From Prochlorococcus sp. AG-409-K04 (GTDB lineage Bacteria > Cyanobacteriota > Cyanobacteriia > PCC-6307 > Cyanobiaceae), in assembly GCA_003215555.1 (NCBI GenBank), contig QCKE01000003.1:1-64000 (forward strand): DNA of 64,000 nt, written 5' to 3'. The notes beneath the pieces are model-generated. The model was not told the origin of the DNA and searched no databases. It was given only the letters and a program-made list of their open reading frames with translations. A program made the translations under genes and the position numbers. Shown here piece after piece: positions 19,503 to 30,326 of the stretch (its first letter is position 1; each line of letters starts with the position of its first letter).

Positions 19503-19536
19503 ACTCTTAATTATTAAACAAGTAAGAATTTAGAGG
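19496..19536. terminator. Imperfect hairpin between ribE and cyAbrB genes
   Basis: Two 13-nt arms, CCTCTAAACTCTT (19496-19508) and AAGAATTTAGAGG (19524-19536), pair with one mismatch around a 15-nt loop. The element lies exactly between two convergent genes and its left arm includes the ribE stop codon, so a bidirectional terminator is the simplest reading. There is no clear T-run on either side, so termination efficiency is uncertain. Confidence 0.5.
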
Positions 19537-19548
19537 AAATCGTATCGA

Positions 19549-19923
19549 TTATTTTAATTCAAGTGTTTTGCCGCCTAAAGGAAGCAAGCATATCGCACCA
19601 GAATCTCTTCTCACGTCAATCCTAAATTCTTGTCCAGGTTCTAGACCGAGTTTTTTTGTATACGCATGACCAATCAAGAGGTTTCCATTGCCATGAACTT
19701 TTGTTCTAAATTCAGCTTGACGTCCTCTAGAAGACCTGTTTCCAGGCCTGCCTGGACCATTGGAACGCAATTTATACCCCTTTGCTTGTACTAGTGCTCT
19801 GTAAAAGCTTTTGCGTAGCACCCTACCACTCGGGCCTACATAGCCACAGCCTTTCGCAATCTCGTCCTCAGAACATTTGCTCAAGGATTTGGCTTTGTCG
19901 AGTAATTCCTGGCCTACCAGCAT
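19549..19923 (-). CDS. cyAbrB-type transcriptional regulator
   Basis: A 124-residue member of the cyanobacteria-specific AbrB-like regulators, which control carbon/nitrogen balance and other global responses. The conserved N-terminal half has LVGQELLDKAKSLS and a CGYVGPSGRVLRKSFYRALVQAKG segment. The C-terminal AbrB fold includes GNGNLLIGHAYTKKLGLEPGQEF and ends with the IRLL-type strand ICLLPLG. The Gly/Arg-rich linker GRPGNRSSRGRQAEF near residue 58 is basic and may contact DNA. It stands alone, downstream of the cta genes on the same strand with a 97-bp gap and convergent with ribE. Confidence 0.9.
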   Translation of the reverse strand: MLVGQELLDKAKSLSKCSEDEIAKGCGYVGPSGRVLRKSFYRALVQAKGYKLRSNGPGRPGNRSSRGRQAEFRTKVHGNGNLLIGHAYTKKLGLEPGQEFRIDVRRDSGAICLLPLGGKTLELK

Positions 19924-20020
19924 TTAATAGTCCTTTTGATTTCTATTAATTCTGACGAATAAGTTCAAATGTGGCAATAATCCTCTAGAAATTTATTTTT
20001 TTGGTATCAAGAATTCAAGA

Positions 20021-20623
20021 TCAAAGTAGGTAGAGAATGATAAATAAAATTACCCATATCCCATCTACAAAGTGCCAATATAGTTCTGCTGCTTCTAAGG
20101 GGAATTTATTGACATTTGTGATTCGTCCATCAGGAGATCGAGTTTGCCACCAAACAATTAAAATCATTATTGCACCAAGAGTGACATGAAGTCCGTGAAA
20201 CCCTGTTAGTGCATAGAAAGTGCTTGCATATAGATTGTCTGTTAGCCCAAACGGGAGGGTGAAATATTCAACCATCTGACTAATCAGGAATGCGACTCCA
20301 AGGCCTGCTGTAACAAGTAACCAGTTTTGACATCGCTTTGCGTGTTGCTCTTCTAATGCTTTACCTGCTTTATGGAAAGTTGCGCTACTTAATAACAACA
20401 AGATTGTGTTTAATGTTGGTAGAGGTAGTTCCAGTTCATAAATGGCATCCGGTAGCAATGGGTTTACTGCTTTAAAAGTTAAATATGCTGCAAAGAAACC
20501 AGCGAATGTCATTCCATCAGCAATAAGAAAAGTAATTAGACCAAATAATCTATGATCTGCGTGCGCCTCCTTGGTTGAGGTGAGTTCATCAGATTTTTCA
20601 TTGAGAGAGGAAACAGCTGTCAT
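20021..20623 (-). CDS. ctaE: Cytochrome c oxidase subunit III
   Basis: Membrane subunit of the aa3-type terminal oxidase. The 200-residue protein has about five hydrophobic helices and the family's conserved GLHGLHVTLG-like segment (ALTGFHGLHVTLGAIMI), the acidic ELYWHFVDGIWVILF end and FAGFFAAYLTFK. The bacterial short form lacks the first two helices of the mitochondrial protein, which matches the length here. It overlaps ctaD by 4 bp (20620-20623), indicating translational coupling in a ctaC-ctaD-ctaE operon. Confidence 0.95.
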   Translation of the reverse strand: MTAVSSLNEKSDELTSTKEAHADHRLFGLITFLIADGMTFAGFFAAYLTFKAVNPLLPDAIYELELPLPTLNTILLLLSSATFHKAGKALEEQHAKRCQNWLLVTAGLGVAFLISQMVEYFTLPFGLTDNLYASTFYALTGFHGLHVTLGAIMILIVWWQTRSPDGRITNVNKFPLEAAELYWHFVDGIWVILFIILYLL

Positions 20624-22284
20624 GATGTTTCTTGTTTCTTATTCATTTGAACTGGGGAGTTTGAGTTTTTTGTTTTGTGCCCATAGCCATAAGGCTCAGT
20701 AACTAATGGAGCTTCTCCAATCCAATTCTCAACAGGAGGAGGAGAACTTGTTAACCATTCTGAAGTTAAAGCTTTCCATGGATTAGGCCCAGATTCTTTC
20801 CCATTAATTAAGCTATTGATGATATTCCATAAAAAAGGGAGAGTGCTTAGTGCCATTAATAGAGCTCCAACACTACTTATTTGATTCACAAAAGTGAATT
20901 GTGGATCATACTCTGCCACGCGTCTGGGCATTCCATTAAGACCTAGCCAATGTTGGGGTGCAAAACATAGATTGAAACCAATGAACGTAAGAATAAAATG
21001 CAACTTACCAATATTGTCATCAAGCATTTTGCCTGTGAATTTTGGGAACCAGTGATAGATAGAAGAGAATATAACAAAAACAGATCCTCCATAGACTATA
21101 TAATGGAAATGGGCGACAACAAAGTAGGTATCATGTACATGTACATCAAAGGGAACCTGCGCTAAAGCTACTCCTGTAATCCCTCCCAATATAAAATTGA
21201 CAATGAAACCGCATGAAAAGAGAATAGCGCTATTGATGGAAATACGCCCTCCCCAAAGAGTTGCAACCCAGTTGAAAAATTTAATACCAGTTGGAACAGC
21301 AATAAATGCAGTAGCTATAGTAAAAAAGAGTCTCATCCAAGGTGGAGTACCACTAGTGAACATGTGATGAGCCCAAACAATAAGTCCTAAGGCTACTATG
21401 GCCATAATTGAATAAACCATCGTGGAATATCCAAAAAGAGGCTTGCGACAATGAACGGGCAAGATTTCACTTACAAGTCCAAAGGCTGGTAAGACCATTA
21501 TGTAAACAGCAGGATGGGAGTAGAACCAAAAAAGATGCTGATAGACAATGACGTTACCACCTAGCGTAGGGTTGAAAAAGCCTGTATGAGCAACGATATC
21601 AAAGCTTAGAAGTATAAGCGTACCAGCCAGAACTGGAGTTGAAAGTACTACTAATATACTTGTGCCTAGCATTGCCCAGCAATACATTGGCAACTGCATT
21701 AGCTTCAGACCAGGCTGACGGAGCTTTAAAATAGTCGCTATAAAATTTATGCCGCCAAATATAGAGCTTCCTCCTAAAAGGAGAACACTTATAATCCAGA
21801 TGATTTGACCTGCAGCAGGAGTTGTAATGCTGAGAGGAGGGTATGCTGTCCACCCTGATTGCGCTGCACCATTAATAAAATAACTGCTTATTAACATTAA
21901 ACCTGCTGGAGGGATTAGCCAAAAAGCAACTGCATTAAGTCTAGGGAAAGCCATATCGCGAGCCCCAACATAAAAAGGAATGAGATAATTTCCAAAAGCG
22001 CCGTTCACAACTGGCACTATCCACAGAAATATCATTATTGTTCCATGAAGGGTGAGTACTTGGTTATAAACATCTCTAGCCATGAAATCAGACATGGGAC
22101 TTGTAAGCTCTATTCGAATAGCTCCTGCAAGCACTCCTCCAATCAAATAAAAAAGAAAACCGCAAATTAGATATTGAATACCAATTACTTTATGGTCGAG
22201 ACTAAAACTGAAATAACGCAACCATCCAGTTGGTTGCAATTTCTTTGAATTACTTTCAGTGTTTGGAGGGATAGAAATACTCAT
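20620..22284 (-). CDS. ctaD: Cytochrome c oxidase subunit I
   Basis: Catalytic heme-copper subunit that reduces O2 to water and pumps protons. The heme a ligand is in LTLHGTIMIFLW, the CuB/Tyr crosslink region is SHPAVYIMVLPAFG, the CuB histidine pair is WAHHMFTSG, and the heme a/a3 ligands are in VAHFHYIVYGG. The 554-residue length and about 12 helices fit an A-type oxidase. It overlaps ctaE and ctaC by 4 bp each, so the three subunits are translationally coupled. Confidence 0.97.
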   Translation of the reverse strand: MSISIPPNTESNSKKLQPTGWLRYFSFSLDHKVIGIQYLICGFLFYLIGGVLAGAIRIELTSPMSDFMARDVYNQVLTLHGTIMIFLWIVPVVNGAFGNYLIPFYVGARDMAFPRLNAVAFWLIPPAGLMLISSYFINGAAQSGWTAYPPLSITTPAAGQIIWIISVLLLGGSSIFGGINFIATILKLRQPGLKLMQLPMYCWAMLGTSILVVLSTPVLAGTLILLSFDIVAHTGFFNPTLGGNVIVYQHLFWFYSHPAVYIMVLPAFGLVSEILPVHCRKPLFGYSTMVYSIMAIVALGLIVWAHHMFTSGTPPWMRLFFTIATAFIAVPTGIKFFNWVATLWGGRISINSAILFSCGFIVNFILGGITGVALAQVPFDVHVHDTYFVVAHFHYIVYGGSVFVIFSSIYHWFPKFTGKMLDDNIGKLHFILTFIGFNLCFAPQHWLGLNGMPRRVAEYDPQFTFVNQISSVGALLMALSTLPFLWNIINSLINGKESGPNPWKALTSEWLTSSPPPVENWIGEAPLVTEPYGYGHKTKNSNSPVQMNKKQETS

Positions 22285-23102
22285 GCTTCAATATCTGGTG
22301 ACTTAGAATTTTTTTGGAACCAAGCAATGTATTCATCTGGTTCTTCTACAACAACAGTAGATCTCATGCCTCCATGATATGGGCCGCATAATTCAGCACA
22401 TATTATGGGGTACTTGCCTGTTTTGGTAGGGGTGAAATTTAAAATTGTTGGTTGACCTGGTATTACGTCTTGTTTAAGGCGAAATTCGGGAACCCAAAAA
22501 GCATGAATTACATCTTTAGATTCCATTCTCATTCGTACTGGATATCCAACAGGTACATGAAGTTCTCCTGAAATTATCTCTCCTTTGGGATAATTGAAAA
22601 GGAAAGCAAATTGCATTGCTGATAATTCAACATTAATGACAGGTAATACTTCTGATTCATTTTCTTCTTGCTTTACTTCTCCAATTCCACCCCATAGCCT
22701 TTCTTGTGCAGACATTGAATGATGGCTATGGGAATCAGAACTGAGCAATTGCATTCCTCCCATTCGGTTGTAAATGTCATAGCTATAAAGTCCAACAAAT
22801 AAAATCACAACGGCTGGTACCGCAGTCCAGAAAATTTCTAATGGAAGATTTTCCTCTATTGCTAATCCATCTCCTTCTTGTCCAGGTCTTTTTCTAAATT
22901 GTATGAGGCTATAAATCACTAAACCTGTCATTCCGATAAATAATACGGTCCCTATAACAAAAAGAACCTTAAATAGTTCGTCATATATAGGCGCATTAGA
23001 ACTAGCTACTGCTGGTAAGAAATCGAGACTATTGCTAGCCCATATAGATCCAACAATTAGGGCTAAGCTTATTAAAATCGTATATATAGCCGTTGTTGGC
23101 AA
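22281..23102 (-). CDS. ctaC: Cytochrome c oxidase subunit II
   Basis: Carries the CuA site that accepts electrons from cytochrome c or plastocyanin. Two N-terminal membrane helices (about 6-24 and 45-67, with another near 92-110) precede a periplasmic cupredoxin domain. All CuA ligands are visible: H200, C235, E237, C239, H243 and M246. A His-rich linker (DSHSHHS near 123-129) is unusual and could bind metal transiently. It is the first gene of ctaCDE and diverges from ctaA across a 255-bp gap that should hold promoters for both directions. Confidence 0.96.
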   Translation of the reverse strand: MPTTAIYTILISLALIVGSIWASNSLDFLPAVASSNAPIYDELFKVLFVIGTVLFIGMTGLVIYSLIQFRKRPGQEGDGLAIEENLPLEIFWTAVPAVVILFVGLYSYDIYNRMGGMQLLSSDSHSHHSMSAQERLWGGIGEVKQEENESEVLPVINVELSAMQFAFLFNYPKGEIISGELHVPVGYPVRMRMESKDVIHAFWVPEFRLKQDVIPGQPTILNFTPTKTGKYPIICAELCGPYHGGMRSTVVVEEPDEYIAWFQKNSKSPDIEA

Positions 23103-23357
23103 GAATACGAATCCTCAAAATTTTCTAAACCTAATTTATATAGATTTAACGTTTTACGCATTTATCTAGTCTGATTTCCTTATATTTCCTTTGTTTTCTG
23201 CAGATTTTGCTCTTCATTAAGGTCAAATAGAATATTTCTGTCAGGAATGGGAGACTTTAGAACCTTTTTATTTGCAGTCCTATTAAATAACGTGCCTTAA
23301 CTCAATGAATAGCTACCTTGATATATAAGAAATTTATTTTTACACTAACTTCCAAAG

Positions 23358-24281
23358 TTGTTCACGTTTACACCTAATCAATTAAGAGGCTTTCTTAGTA
23401 AAATGGGTGCTCATATTGTTGTTGCTCTGATCGCATTAGTTGTTATTGGAGGAGCTACTCGAGTTATGGAGGCGGGGCTGGCTTGTCCAGACTGGCCTCT
23501 GTGTTATGGATCTTTTTTTCCTAAAGGGAGGATGAATATACAGGTTTTTTTGGAGTGGTTTCATAGATTAGATGCATTTTTTGTTGGTATTGCTATATCT
23601 GGGCAATTTTTAATTTCTGTGATTTTCAGGTCCTTGCTACCAAAATGGTTGCCATGGATAAATGGATTTGTCTTTTTCTTGATTGTTTTACAAGGTGCTT
23701 TGGGAGCTTTGACTGTAGTAGATCTTTTGCCTTCAAGTGTTGTAATGGGTCATTTATTTTTAGCATTTACACTAGTTGCTCTTATGAGCGGCTTAGTACA
23801 AAGACTATTAGAGCCTAATCAAGTGAGTTCACCAATTTGGTGGAGAGTTATGAGTAGGGGAGCAGTCGCAATGGTAATTGCTCAAAGTTTGATAGGTAGT
23901 CGCATGGCCACCACTTGGTCAGCTCAAAGATGCTTATCTAATGGGATTGATTGCCAATGGCTGGAGATTCATCGAATATCTGCATACCCAGTTTCGACGT
24001 TAATCTTTGCATTTGTAATTTTTTCTATTATTGCTGGAGGTTGGTCACTTTCACAATGGCCGTTACTCTTGTCTGTTCTATTGCTTTTGATCTTGCAAAT
24101 TTTTCTTGGTGTTCTTTCTGTTCATTTCTCTTTACAGGAACCTTTGTTAAGAGTCTCTCATCAACTTCTTGCTTCTTTATTAGTTGCTTGTTTGGCTGCA
24201 CTTAGCTGTAGAAGACCTACCCTATCTTCTATTAAAACTAAAAATTTCGAAGACACATCTTTGGAGGTTTGTCATGGTTAG
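23358..24281 (+). CDS. ctaA: Heme A synthase (COX15/CtaA family)
   Basis: Oxidises the C8 methyl of heme O to a formyl group, giving heme A for cytochrome oxidase. The 307-residue protein has about eight helices with the CtaA pattern: [24 protein letters not shown] near 28-51, FHRLDA near 63-68 and a second half with EIHRISAYP (His ligand) and [10 protein letters not shown] (His ligand). The start is TTG at 23358; ATG at 23403 is a possible alternative. Its last 8 bp overlap ctaB, which has a GGAGG ribosome-binding site inside ctaA. Confidence 0.94.
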   Translation: MFTFTPNQLRGFLSKMGAHIVVALIALVVIGGATRVMEAGLACPDWPLCYGSFFPKGRMNIQVFLEWFHRLDAFFVGIAISGQFLISVIFRSLLPKWLPWINGFVFFLIVLQGALGALTVVDLLPSSVVMGHLFLAFTLVALMSGLVQRLLEPNQVSSPIWWRVMSRGAVAMVIAQSLIGSRMATTWSAQRCLSNGIDCQWLEIHRISAYPVSTLIFAFVIFSIIAGGWSLSQWPLLLSVLLLLILQIFLGVLSVHFSLQEPLLRVSHQLLASLLVACLAALSCRRPTLSSIKTKNFEDTSLEVCHG

Positions 24282-25275
24282 CTCTACTTCTCAAGTTTTT
24301 CACAGGTCGCTAACGAGAGATCAAGTAGTTCCATCTAGAAAAAAAATTAGTCTTCCTCCTTGGATAGAAGTAGCAAAACCAAGACTTATCCCGCTACTTT
24401 TGGCAACAACTTTAGGTGGAATGGCATTAAGTGAAGGTTGGCCTTTACCTTCACCAAAACTTGTTTGTACTTTGGGGGGTGGAGCATTGGCTGCTGCTGC
24501 TGCTGGTGCTCTTAATTGTCTTTGGGAGCAGGACCTTGATGGGCGCATGAAGCGGACAAGTTCAAGAGCACTTCCATCAGGCCGATTGTCATCATCTGCT
24601 GTTTTTGCTGGAGCTATTTCTTGCACTTGTGCAGCAGCAGCACTTCTGATTAGTGGTGTCAATTGCTTGGCTGCTGGACTATCTTTGTTAGGGTTATGTA
24701 GTTATGTGCTTTTATATACTGCATTCTTAAAACCTCGTACGTCTCAAAACATTGTGATTGGTGGAGTAGCTGGAGCAATTCCACCTTTGGTGGGTGCAGC
24801 AGCAGCAACTGGTCATATTGGTTTAAGTAGCTGGTGGTTGTTTGCATTGGTAATGGTTTGGACTCCTGCACATTTTTGGGCTTTGGCAATTCTTCTAAAA
24901 GATGACTATCAATCTGTAGGGATACCAATGTTGCCAGTTGTGAAGGGTTCTGTATTTACTGCCAAGGCAATATCTCAATATGGCTGGGCAACTTTCTTTT
25001 TAAGTTTTTTTGGGATTTTTGCTTTGCCTGAAGGTGGCTTTTTATATGGTCTTTTGTTGATACCTTTTAATGTTCGTTTGATTCAAATGGTGAAAAAACT
25101 TGTTGATAGTCCAGAAGATCTTCCTAGAGCTAAAGGTCTTTTTCGTTGGTCTATTCTTTATATGTTCGGAGTTTGTCTTTTGCTTGTTATTAGTCGCTTG
25201 GAATTAGCTAGTCAATTTCATAATCAGTCAATTTATCTAATGTCTAATATGACAACTTTATTTTCAATTTCTTAA
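24274..25275 (+). CDS. ctaB: Protoheme IX farnesyltransferase (heme O synthase)
   Basis: UbiA-family membrane enzyme that adds the farnesyl group to heme b to give heme O, upstream of CtaA. Motifs are [25 protein letters not shown] (N-x3-D-x3-D form) and [17 protein letters not shown]. About nine helices are visible in 333 residues. The ATG at 24274, preceded by GGAGG at 24263-24267, is clearly better than the longer frame start at 24184 and gives an 8-bp overlap with ctaA. The ctaAB pair makes the prosthetic group for the divergent ctaCDE oxidase. Confidence 0.95.
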   Translation: MVSSTSQVFHRSLTRDQVVPSRKKISLPPWIEVAKPRLIPLLLATTLGGMALSEGWPLPSPKLVCTLGGGALAAAAAGALNCLWEQDLDGRMKRTSSRALPSGRLSSSAVFAGAISCTCAAAALLISGVNCLAAGLSLLGLCSYVLLYTAFLKPRTSQNIVIGGVAGAIPPLVGAAAATGHIGLSSWWLFALVMVWTPAHFWALAILLKDDYQSVGIPMLPVVKGSVFTAKAISQYGWATFFLSFFGIFALPEGGFLYGLLLIPFNVRLIQMVKKLVDSPEDLPRAKGLFRWSILYMFGVCLLLVISRLELASQFHNQSIYLMSNMTTLFSIS

Positions 25276-25362
25276 AAAAAATATTATTAATGCATTGGAA
25301 ATTCACCTTATTCAATTTTCTTCTCTAGATTCTTGATTGTTTCTGAACCAATCTTATTTTAA

Positions 25363-26376
25363 ATGCTACTGGTTGAACTTCGGGAGCTGAATAAGTCTTA
25401 TGGACCTGTAAAGGCTCTGAGCAATCTAACGCTTGAAATCCCCAAAGGTTCTCTTTTTGGTCTTCTTGGTCCAAATGGATCAGGTAAAAGCACTACTCTT
25501 AGAATTCTTTGCACTTTATTGGCGCCAGACTCGGGGGAAGTCATTTTTGCTGGACAAAATGCTTTGAAAAATTCACGCGAAGTTAGAAGTAAGTTAGGGT
25601 ATGTTGCTCAGGAAGTGGCAATAGATAAGATTCTTACCGGTCGAGAATTACTTCAATTTCATGGAGATCTTTATCATTTACGCAGAGAATATCGAGACGA
25701 TCGTATTAAGAAATTAATCGAGTGTCTTGGTATGAGTAAATGGATTGATAGACGTTCTGGATCTTATTCGGGCGGGATGAGAAGACGACTTGATCTTGCT
25801 ACTGGATTGCTGCATGAACCTCAACTTTTGGTTTTAGATGAGCCTACAGTTGGCCTGGATATTGAAAGTCGCTCAATAATTTGGTCACTCTTAAAAGAAT
25901 TGAGAAGTCAAGGGACGACAATACTTTTGAGTAGTCACTATTTGGAAGAAATTGATGAACTTTCAGATCAGATGGCAATTGTGGATGTTGGTAAAGTTAT
26001 TGCGAAGGGTACGCCTGAGCAATTAAAAAATAAATTAGGTAATATTCGTGTAACGTTAAAAGTTCAGGAATTTAGCAACTTAGGCGAAGGCGAACGTGTC
26101 AGGCAATTAATAAATCATGTTGATGGTGTGAATGATGTTGTTATAAACAATTTTCAAGGGTTTTCGTTGAATTTCTTTTTAGATGATCCAGCTGTTATTA
26201 GGTTAGTACGTGACAAATTAGAAAGTGAAGGCTTTGAGATTTTCACCCTTTCTGAAAGTCGCCCTAGTTTAGATGATGTTTATTTGCAAGCCACGGGGAA
26301 AACGATAATGGATGCAGAGTTAGAGGTTGTAAGTACTAGAGATCTTAAGAAAGAAGCAAAACAATCAATGAGATAG
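25363..26376 (+). CDS. ABC-2 type exporter ATP-binding protein (CcmA/DrrA-like)
   Basis: ATPase of an export-type ABC system, likely for lipids, polysaccharide or a drug-like molecule. It has Walker A GPNGSGKST, signature YSGGMRRRLDLA, Walker B LLVLDEPTVGLD and the H-loop LLSSHYLEE. After about residue 225 a DrrA-type C-terminal domain (RVTLKVQEF...) follows, which in relatives binds the permease or sets specificity. The 337-residue length suits the DrrA/CcmA class. The permease gene begins 31 bp downstream on the same strand and the repeat protein gene follows it, so the three probably form one operon. Confidence 0.92.
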   Translation: MLLVELRELNKSYGPVKALSNLTLEIPKGSLFGLLGPNGSGKSTTLRILCTLLAPDSGEVIFAGQNALKNSREVRSKLGYVAQEVAIDKILTGRELLQFHGDLYHLRREYRDDRIKKLIECLGMSKWIDRRSGSYSGGMRRRLDLATGLLHEPQLLVLDEPTVGLDIESRSIIWSLLKELRSQGTTILLSSHYLEEIDELSDQMAIVDVGKVIAKGTPEQLKNKLGNIRVTLKVQEFSNLGEGERVRQLINHVDGVNDVVINNFQGFSLNFFLDDPAVIRLVRDKLESEGFEIFTLSESRPSLDDVYLQATGKTIMDAELEVVSTRDLKKEAKQSMR

Positions 26377-26407
26377 GTGATTTCTAAAAAAAATTAAAAC
26401 TTTTTCT

Positions 26408-27268
26408 ATGAACACTACTCTTTCCACATCCACTTCTCAGACTTCAGTGAAGAACAATTCAAAATCTATTCAATTCATTCAGGAGGTCCAAGCATTGACT
26501 AGAAGACTGTTTATACAGCTATTGAGACGACCTTCTACTCTTGTTGCTGGGATATTACAACCTTTGATATGGCTTGTTTTGTTTGGGGCACTTTTTCAAA
26601 ACGCTCCTGTAGATTTTTTACCAGGTGAAATGGAATATGGAGAATTTCTAGGTTCAGGAATTATTGTTTTTACAGCATTTAGCGGAGCTCTTAATGCTGG
26701 GTTACCATTAATGTTTGATCGCGAATTTGGATTTCTAAATCGATTACTTGTTGCTCCTTTGCACAGTCGAAGTTCTATTGTTGTGTCATCAGTGATTTAT
26801 ATAGCATCAATTAGTATTTTACAGAGCTTTGCAATTATGGGAGTTTCCTCTTTGCTTGGTTATGGGTGGCCAAGTTTGTTGGGTACTTTGTTGGTGACAT
26901 TAACACTTATACTCTTAGTTTTTGGTGTAACAGCTTTGAGTCTTGGATTGGCTTTTGTCTTGCCTGGGCATATTGAGCTTTTAGCACTAATTTTTGTTGC
27001 TAACCTTCCGTTGCTTTTTGCAAGCACTGCTTTAGTTCCAATTTCTTTCATGCCTACATGGTTGGGCTGGCTAGCAGCCATAAATCCCCTTACCTTTGCT
27101 ATAGAACCTATTAGAGCTGCTTATAGCGGTTCGCTTGATTTAGGAACTGTTCTTGTTCATGCCCCTTATGGCGAAATAACAGGACACGGATGTTTGCTTC
27201 TGTTAAGCATTCTCACTATCGGACTGTTTTTAACCATTCGTCCACTTCTAAATCGCAAACTCCTTTAG
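26408..27268 (+). CDS. ABC-2 type exporter permease
   Basis: Integral membrane partner of the preceding ATPase. The 286-residue protein has a cytoplasmic N-terminus of about 45 residues (Ser/Thr/Asn-rich at the start), then about six helices. It shows the ABC-2 motifs FDREFGFLNRLLVAPLHSRSSIV and the C-terminal pattern PLTFAIEPIRAAYSG. The substrate is unknown. It begins 31 bp after the ATPase stop and is followed by the repeat-protein start 15 bp downstream. Confidence 0.9.
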   Translation: MNTTLSTSTSQTSVKNNSKSIQFIQEVQALTRRLFIQLLRRPSTLVAGILQPLIWLVLFGALFQNAPVDFLPGEMEYGEFLGSGIIVFTAFSGALNAGLPLMFDREFGFLNRLLVAPLHSRSSIVVSSVIYIASISILQSFAIMGVSSLLGYGWPSLLGTLLVTLTLILLVFGVTALSLGLAFVLPGHIELLALIFVANLPLLFASTALVPISFMPTWLGWLAAINPLTFAIEPIRAAYSGSLDLGTVLVHAPYGEITGHGCLLLLSILTIGLFLTIRPLLNRKLL

Positions 27269-27283
27269 CTATTGATTTTTATT

Positions 27284-28309
27284 ATGTCAACAGATTTTAT
27301 TTCTTTGCGGAAAGATCATCTCAGCTATCAGATCTCTAAAGCAATAGAATTTGATGAAAAAGAACAACTATTTGCTTTAAGAACCCAATGGGTTCATCGT
27401 TTTGGGATTGAAACTCTTCAAGATATCGAATCAAAAGAAGAAGTATTATCCTTTCCTGTTGAATCTGAACAAGAACTGAACATTTCTAAAGAGAATAATT
27501 ATGAGAAGGCTGCAGTTTTAGGAGAAGCAACTTCATTAATTAATGAAGTTGATAAAAGTGAAAATTCTATTGAGGCTTCAAGCTTAATTGAGAAGGTAGA
27601 GAATCCTCACTTATTGTCGAATCAAGAGCAGATAGATTTGTTTAAAAAGGAAGAATCCATAGAAACTCCTGTAGATGGAAAAAAAGATCAAGCTTTGCCA
27701 ATAAATAACAATGAAATAACAGAGCTATCTAAGCAGGAAGATATGTCAAATCGGGAAGAAAAGCTAGCCAATACATTAGATACCAATTTGATTGAATTTC
27801 TTCCCCCACCAGTGCCATCTTTGAATCATTGGCGACGTTGGCTAGGCTTTGTTGCTGAATCAAAAGAAGAAGTATTATCCCTTCCTGTTGAATCTGAACA
27901 AGAACTGAACATTTCTAAAGAGAATAATTATGAGAAGGCTGCAGTTTTAGGAGAAGCAACTTCATTAATTAATGAAGTTGATAAAAGTGAAAATTCTATT
28001 GAGGCTTCAAGCTTAATTGAGAAGGTAGAGAATCCTCACTTATTGTCGAATCAAGAGCAGATAGATTTGTTTGAAAAGGAAGAATCCATAGAAACTCCTG
28101 TAGATGGAAAAAAAGATCAAGCTTTGCCAATAAATAACAATGAAATAACAGAGCTATCTAAGCAGGAAGATATGTCAAATCGGGAAGAAAAGCTAGCCAA
28201 TACATTAGATACCAATTTGATTGAATTTCTTCCCCCACCAGTGCCATCTTTGAATCATTTGCGACGTTGGGTCCCGTTAATTGAATACGAAATGCCTAAA
28301 GCTTCCTAA
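27284..28309 (+). CDS. Unknown acidic protein with two nearly identical 143-residue repeats
   Basis: A 341-residue protein I do not recognise. Residues 1-48 form a probably folded N-terminus (QLFALRTQWVHRFGIETLQ). Two copies of a 143-residue unit follow, each rich in Glu, Ser, Asn and Lys, likely disordered, and ending in LPPPVPSLNH(W/L)RRW. Over 414 bp the copies differ at three bases, all amino-acid changing (F/L, K/E, W/L), so the duplication is recent or held identical by gene conversion. There is no membrane segment or signal. ATG at 27284 is used; the frame also opens with TTG at 27272. It starts 15 bp after the ABC-2 permease gene and may function with it. Confidence 0.8.
   Translation: MSTDFISLRKDHLSYQISKAIEFDEKEQLFALRTQWVHRFGIETLQDIESKEEVLSFPVESEQELNISKENNYEKAAVLGEATSLINEVDKSENSIEASSLIEKVENPHLLSNQEQIDLFKKEESIETPVDGKKDQALPINNNEITELSKQEDMSNREEKLANTLDTNLIEFLPPPVPSLNHWRRWLGFVAESKEEVLSLPVESEQELNISKENNYEKAAVLGEATSLINEVDKSENSIEASSLIEKVENPHLLSNQEQIDLFEKEESIETPVDGKKDQALPINNNEITELSKQEDMSNREEKLANTLDTNLIEFLPPPVPSLNHLRRWVPLIEYEMPKAS
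27428..27841 (+). repeat. Direct tandem repeat, copy 1 (414 bp, unit period 429 bp)
   Basis: Aligned base by base with 27857-28270 at a constant offset of 429 bp. There are only three mismatches, at 27452 (T versus C), 27644 (A versus G) and 27831 (G versus T). Fifteen unique bases (27842-27856) separate the copies. The period is a multiple of three, so the reading frame is kept. Confidence 0.97.
27857..28270 (+). repeat. Direct tandem repeat, copy 2 (414 bp, unit period 429 bp)
   Basis: Second copy of the in-frame duplication; mismatches to copy 1 lie at 27881, 28073 and 28260. After 28270 the sequence diverges completely into the C-terminal tail VPLIEYEMPKAS. Confidence 0.97.
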
Positions 28310-28332
28310 AAATTAGTAAATTTAAAAGCTTT

Positions 28333-30051
<1,719 letters not shown>

Positions 30052-30065
30052 TTACGAAAAGCGAG

Positions 30066-30326
30066 ATGTTAATAAGTGGGGAAAGCCGAATTCTTTCAAA
30101 TTTTCGATTCAAATGGATGCTTATTGCATCATTGACGCTTATGGTTGCAAATATGAATGATTCTGGAGCTCTATTTTTCATATTGATGGCTGGTCTTGCC
30201 GGAACCATGACCTTGATTTATTTCCCTTTAAGATTATTTTTGACTGCAACAGCTAGAAGTAGAAGGTTGAAGCTTTTACAGCGTATTCGTAAGTTGCGTG
30301 ATGAGCTTGGGCAACCCATTGAGTGA
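30066..30326 (+). CDS. Small two-helix membrane protein, unknown
   Basis: An 86-residue protein with two hydrophobic segments (about 16-32 and 34-56), a short linker and a basic C-terminal helix (ATARSRRLKLLQRIRKLRDEL) that is probably cytoplasmic. I do not recognise the family beyond a generic small cyanobacterial membrane protein. ATG at 30066 is used. It is divergent from groL, 50 bp from its start. The following 423 bp contain no clear gene. Confidence 0.7.
   Translation: MLISGESRILSNFRFKWMLIASLTLMVANMNDSGALFFILMAGLAGTMTLIYFPLRLFLTATARSRRLKLLQRIRKLRDELGQPIE

Noticed and set aside
24321-24928. Two open frames antisense to ctaB
   Set aside because: Shadows of a clearly identified heme O synthase gene, with Ala-rich composition expected from its complementary codons.
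27428-28270. CRISPR array or mobile element
   Set aside because: There are only two long copies with a coding frame, no short repeats with unique spacers, no terminal inverted repeats and no transposase.
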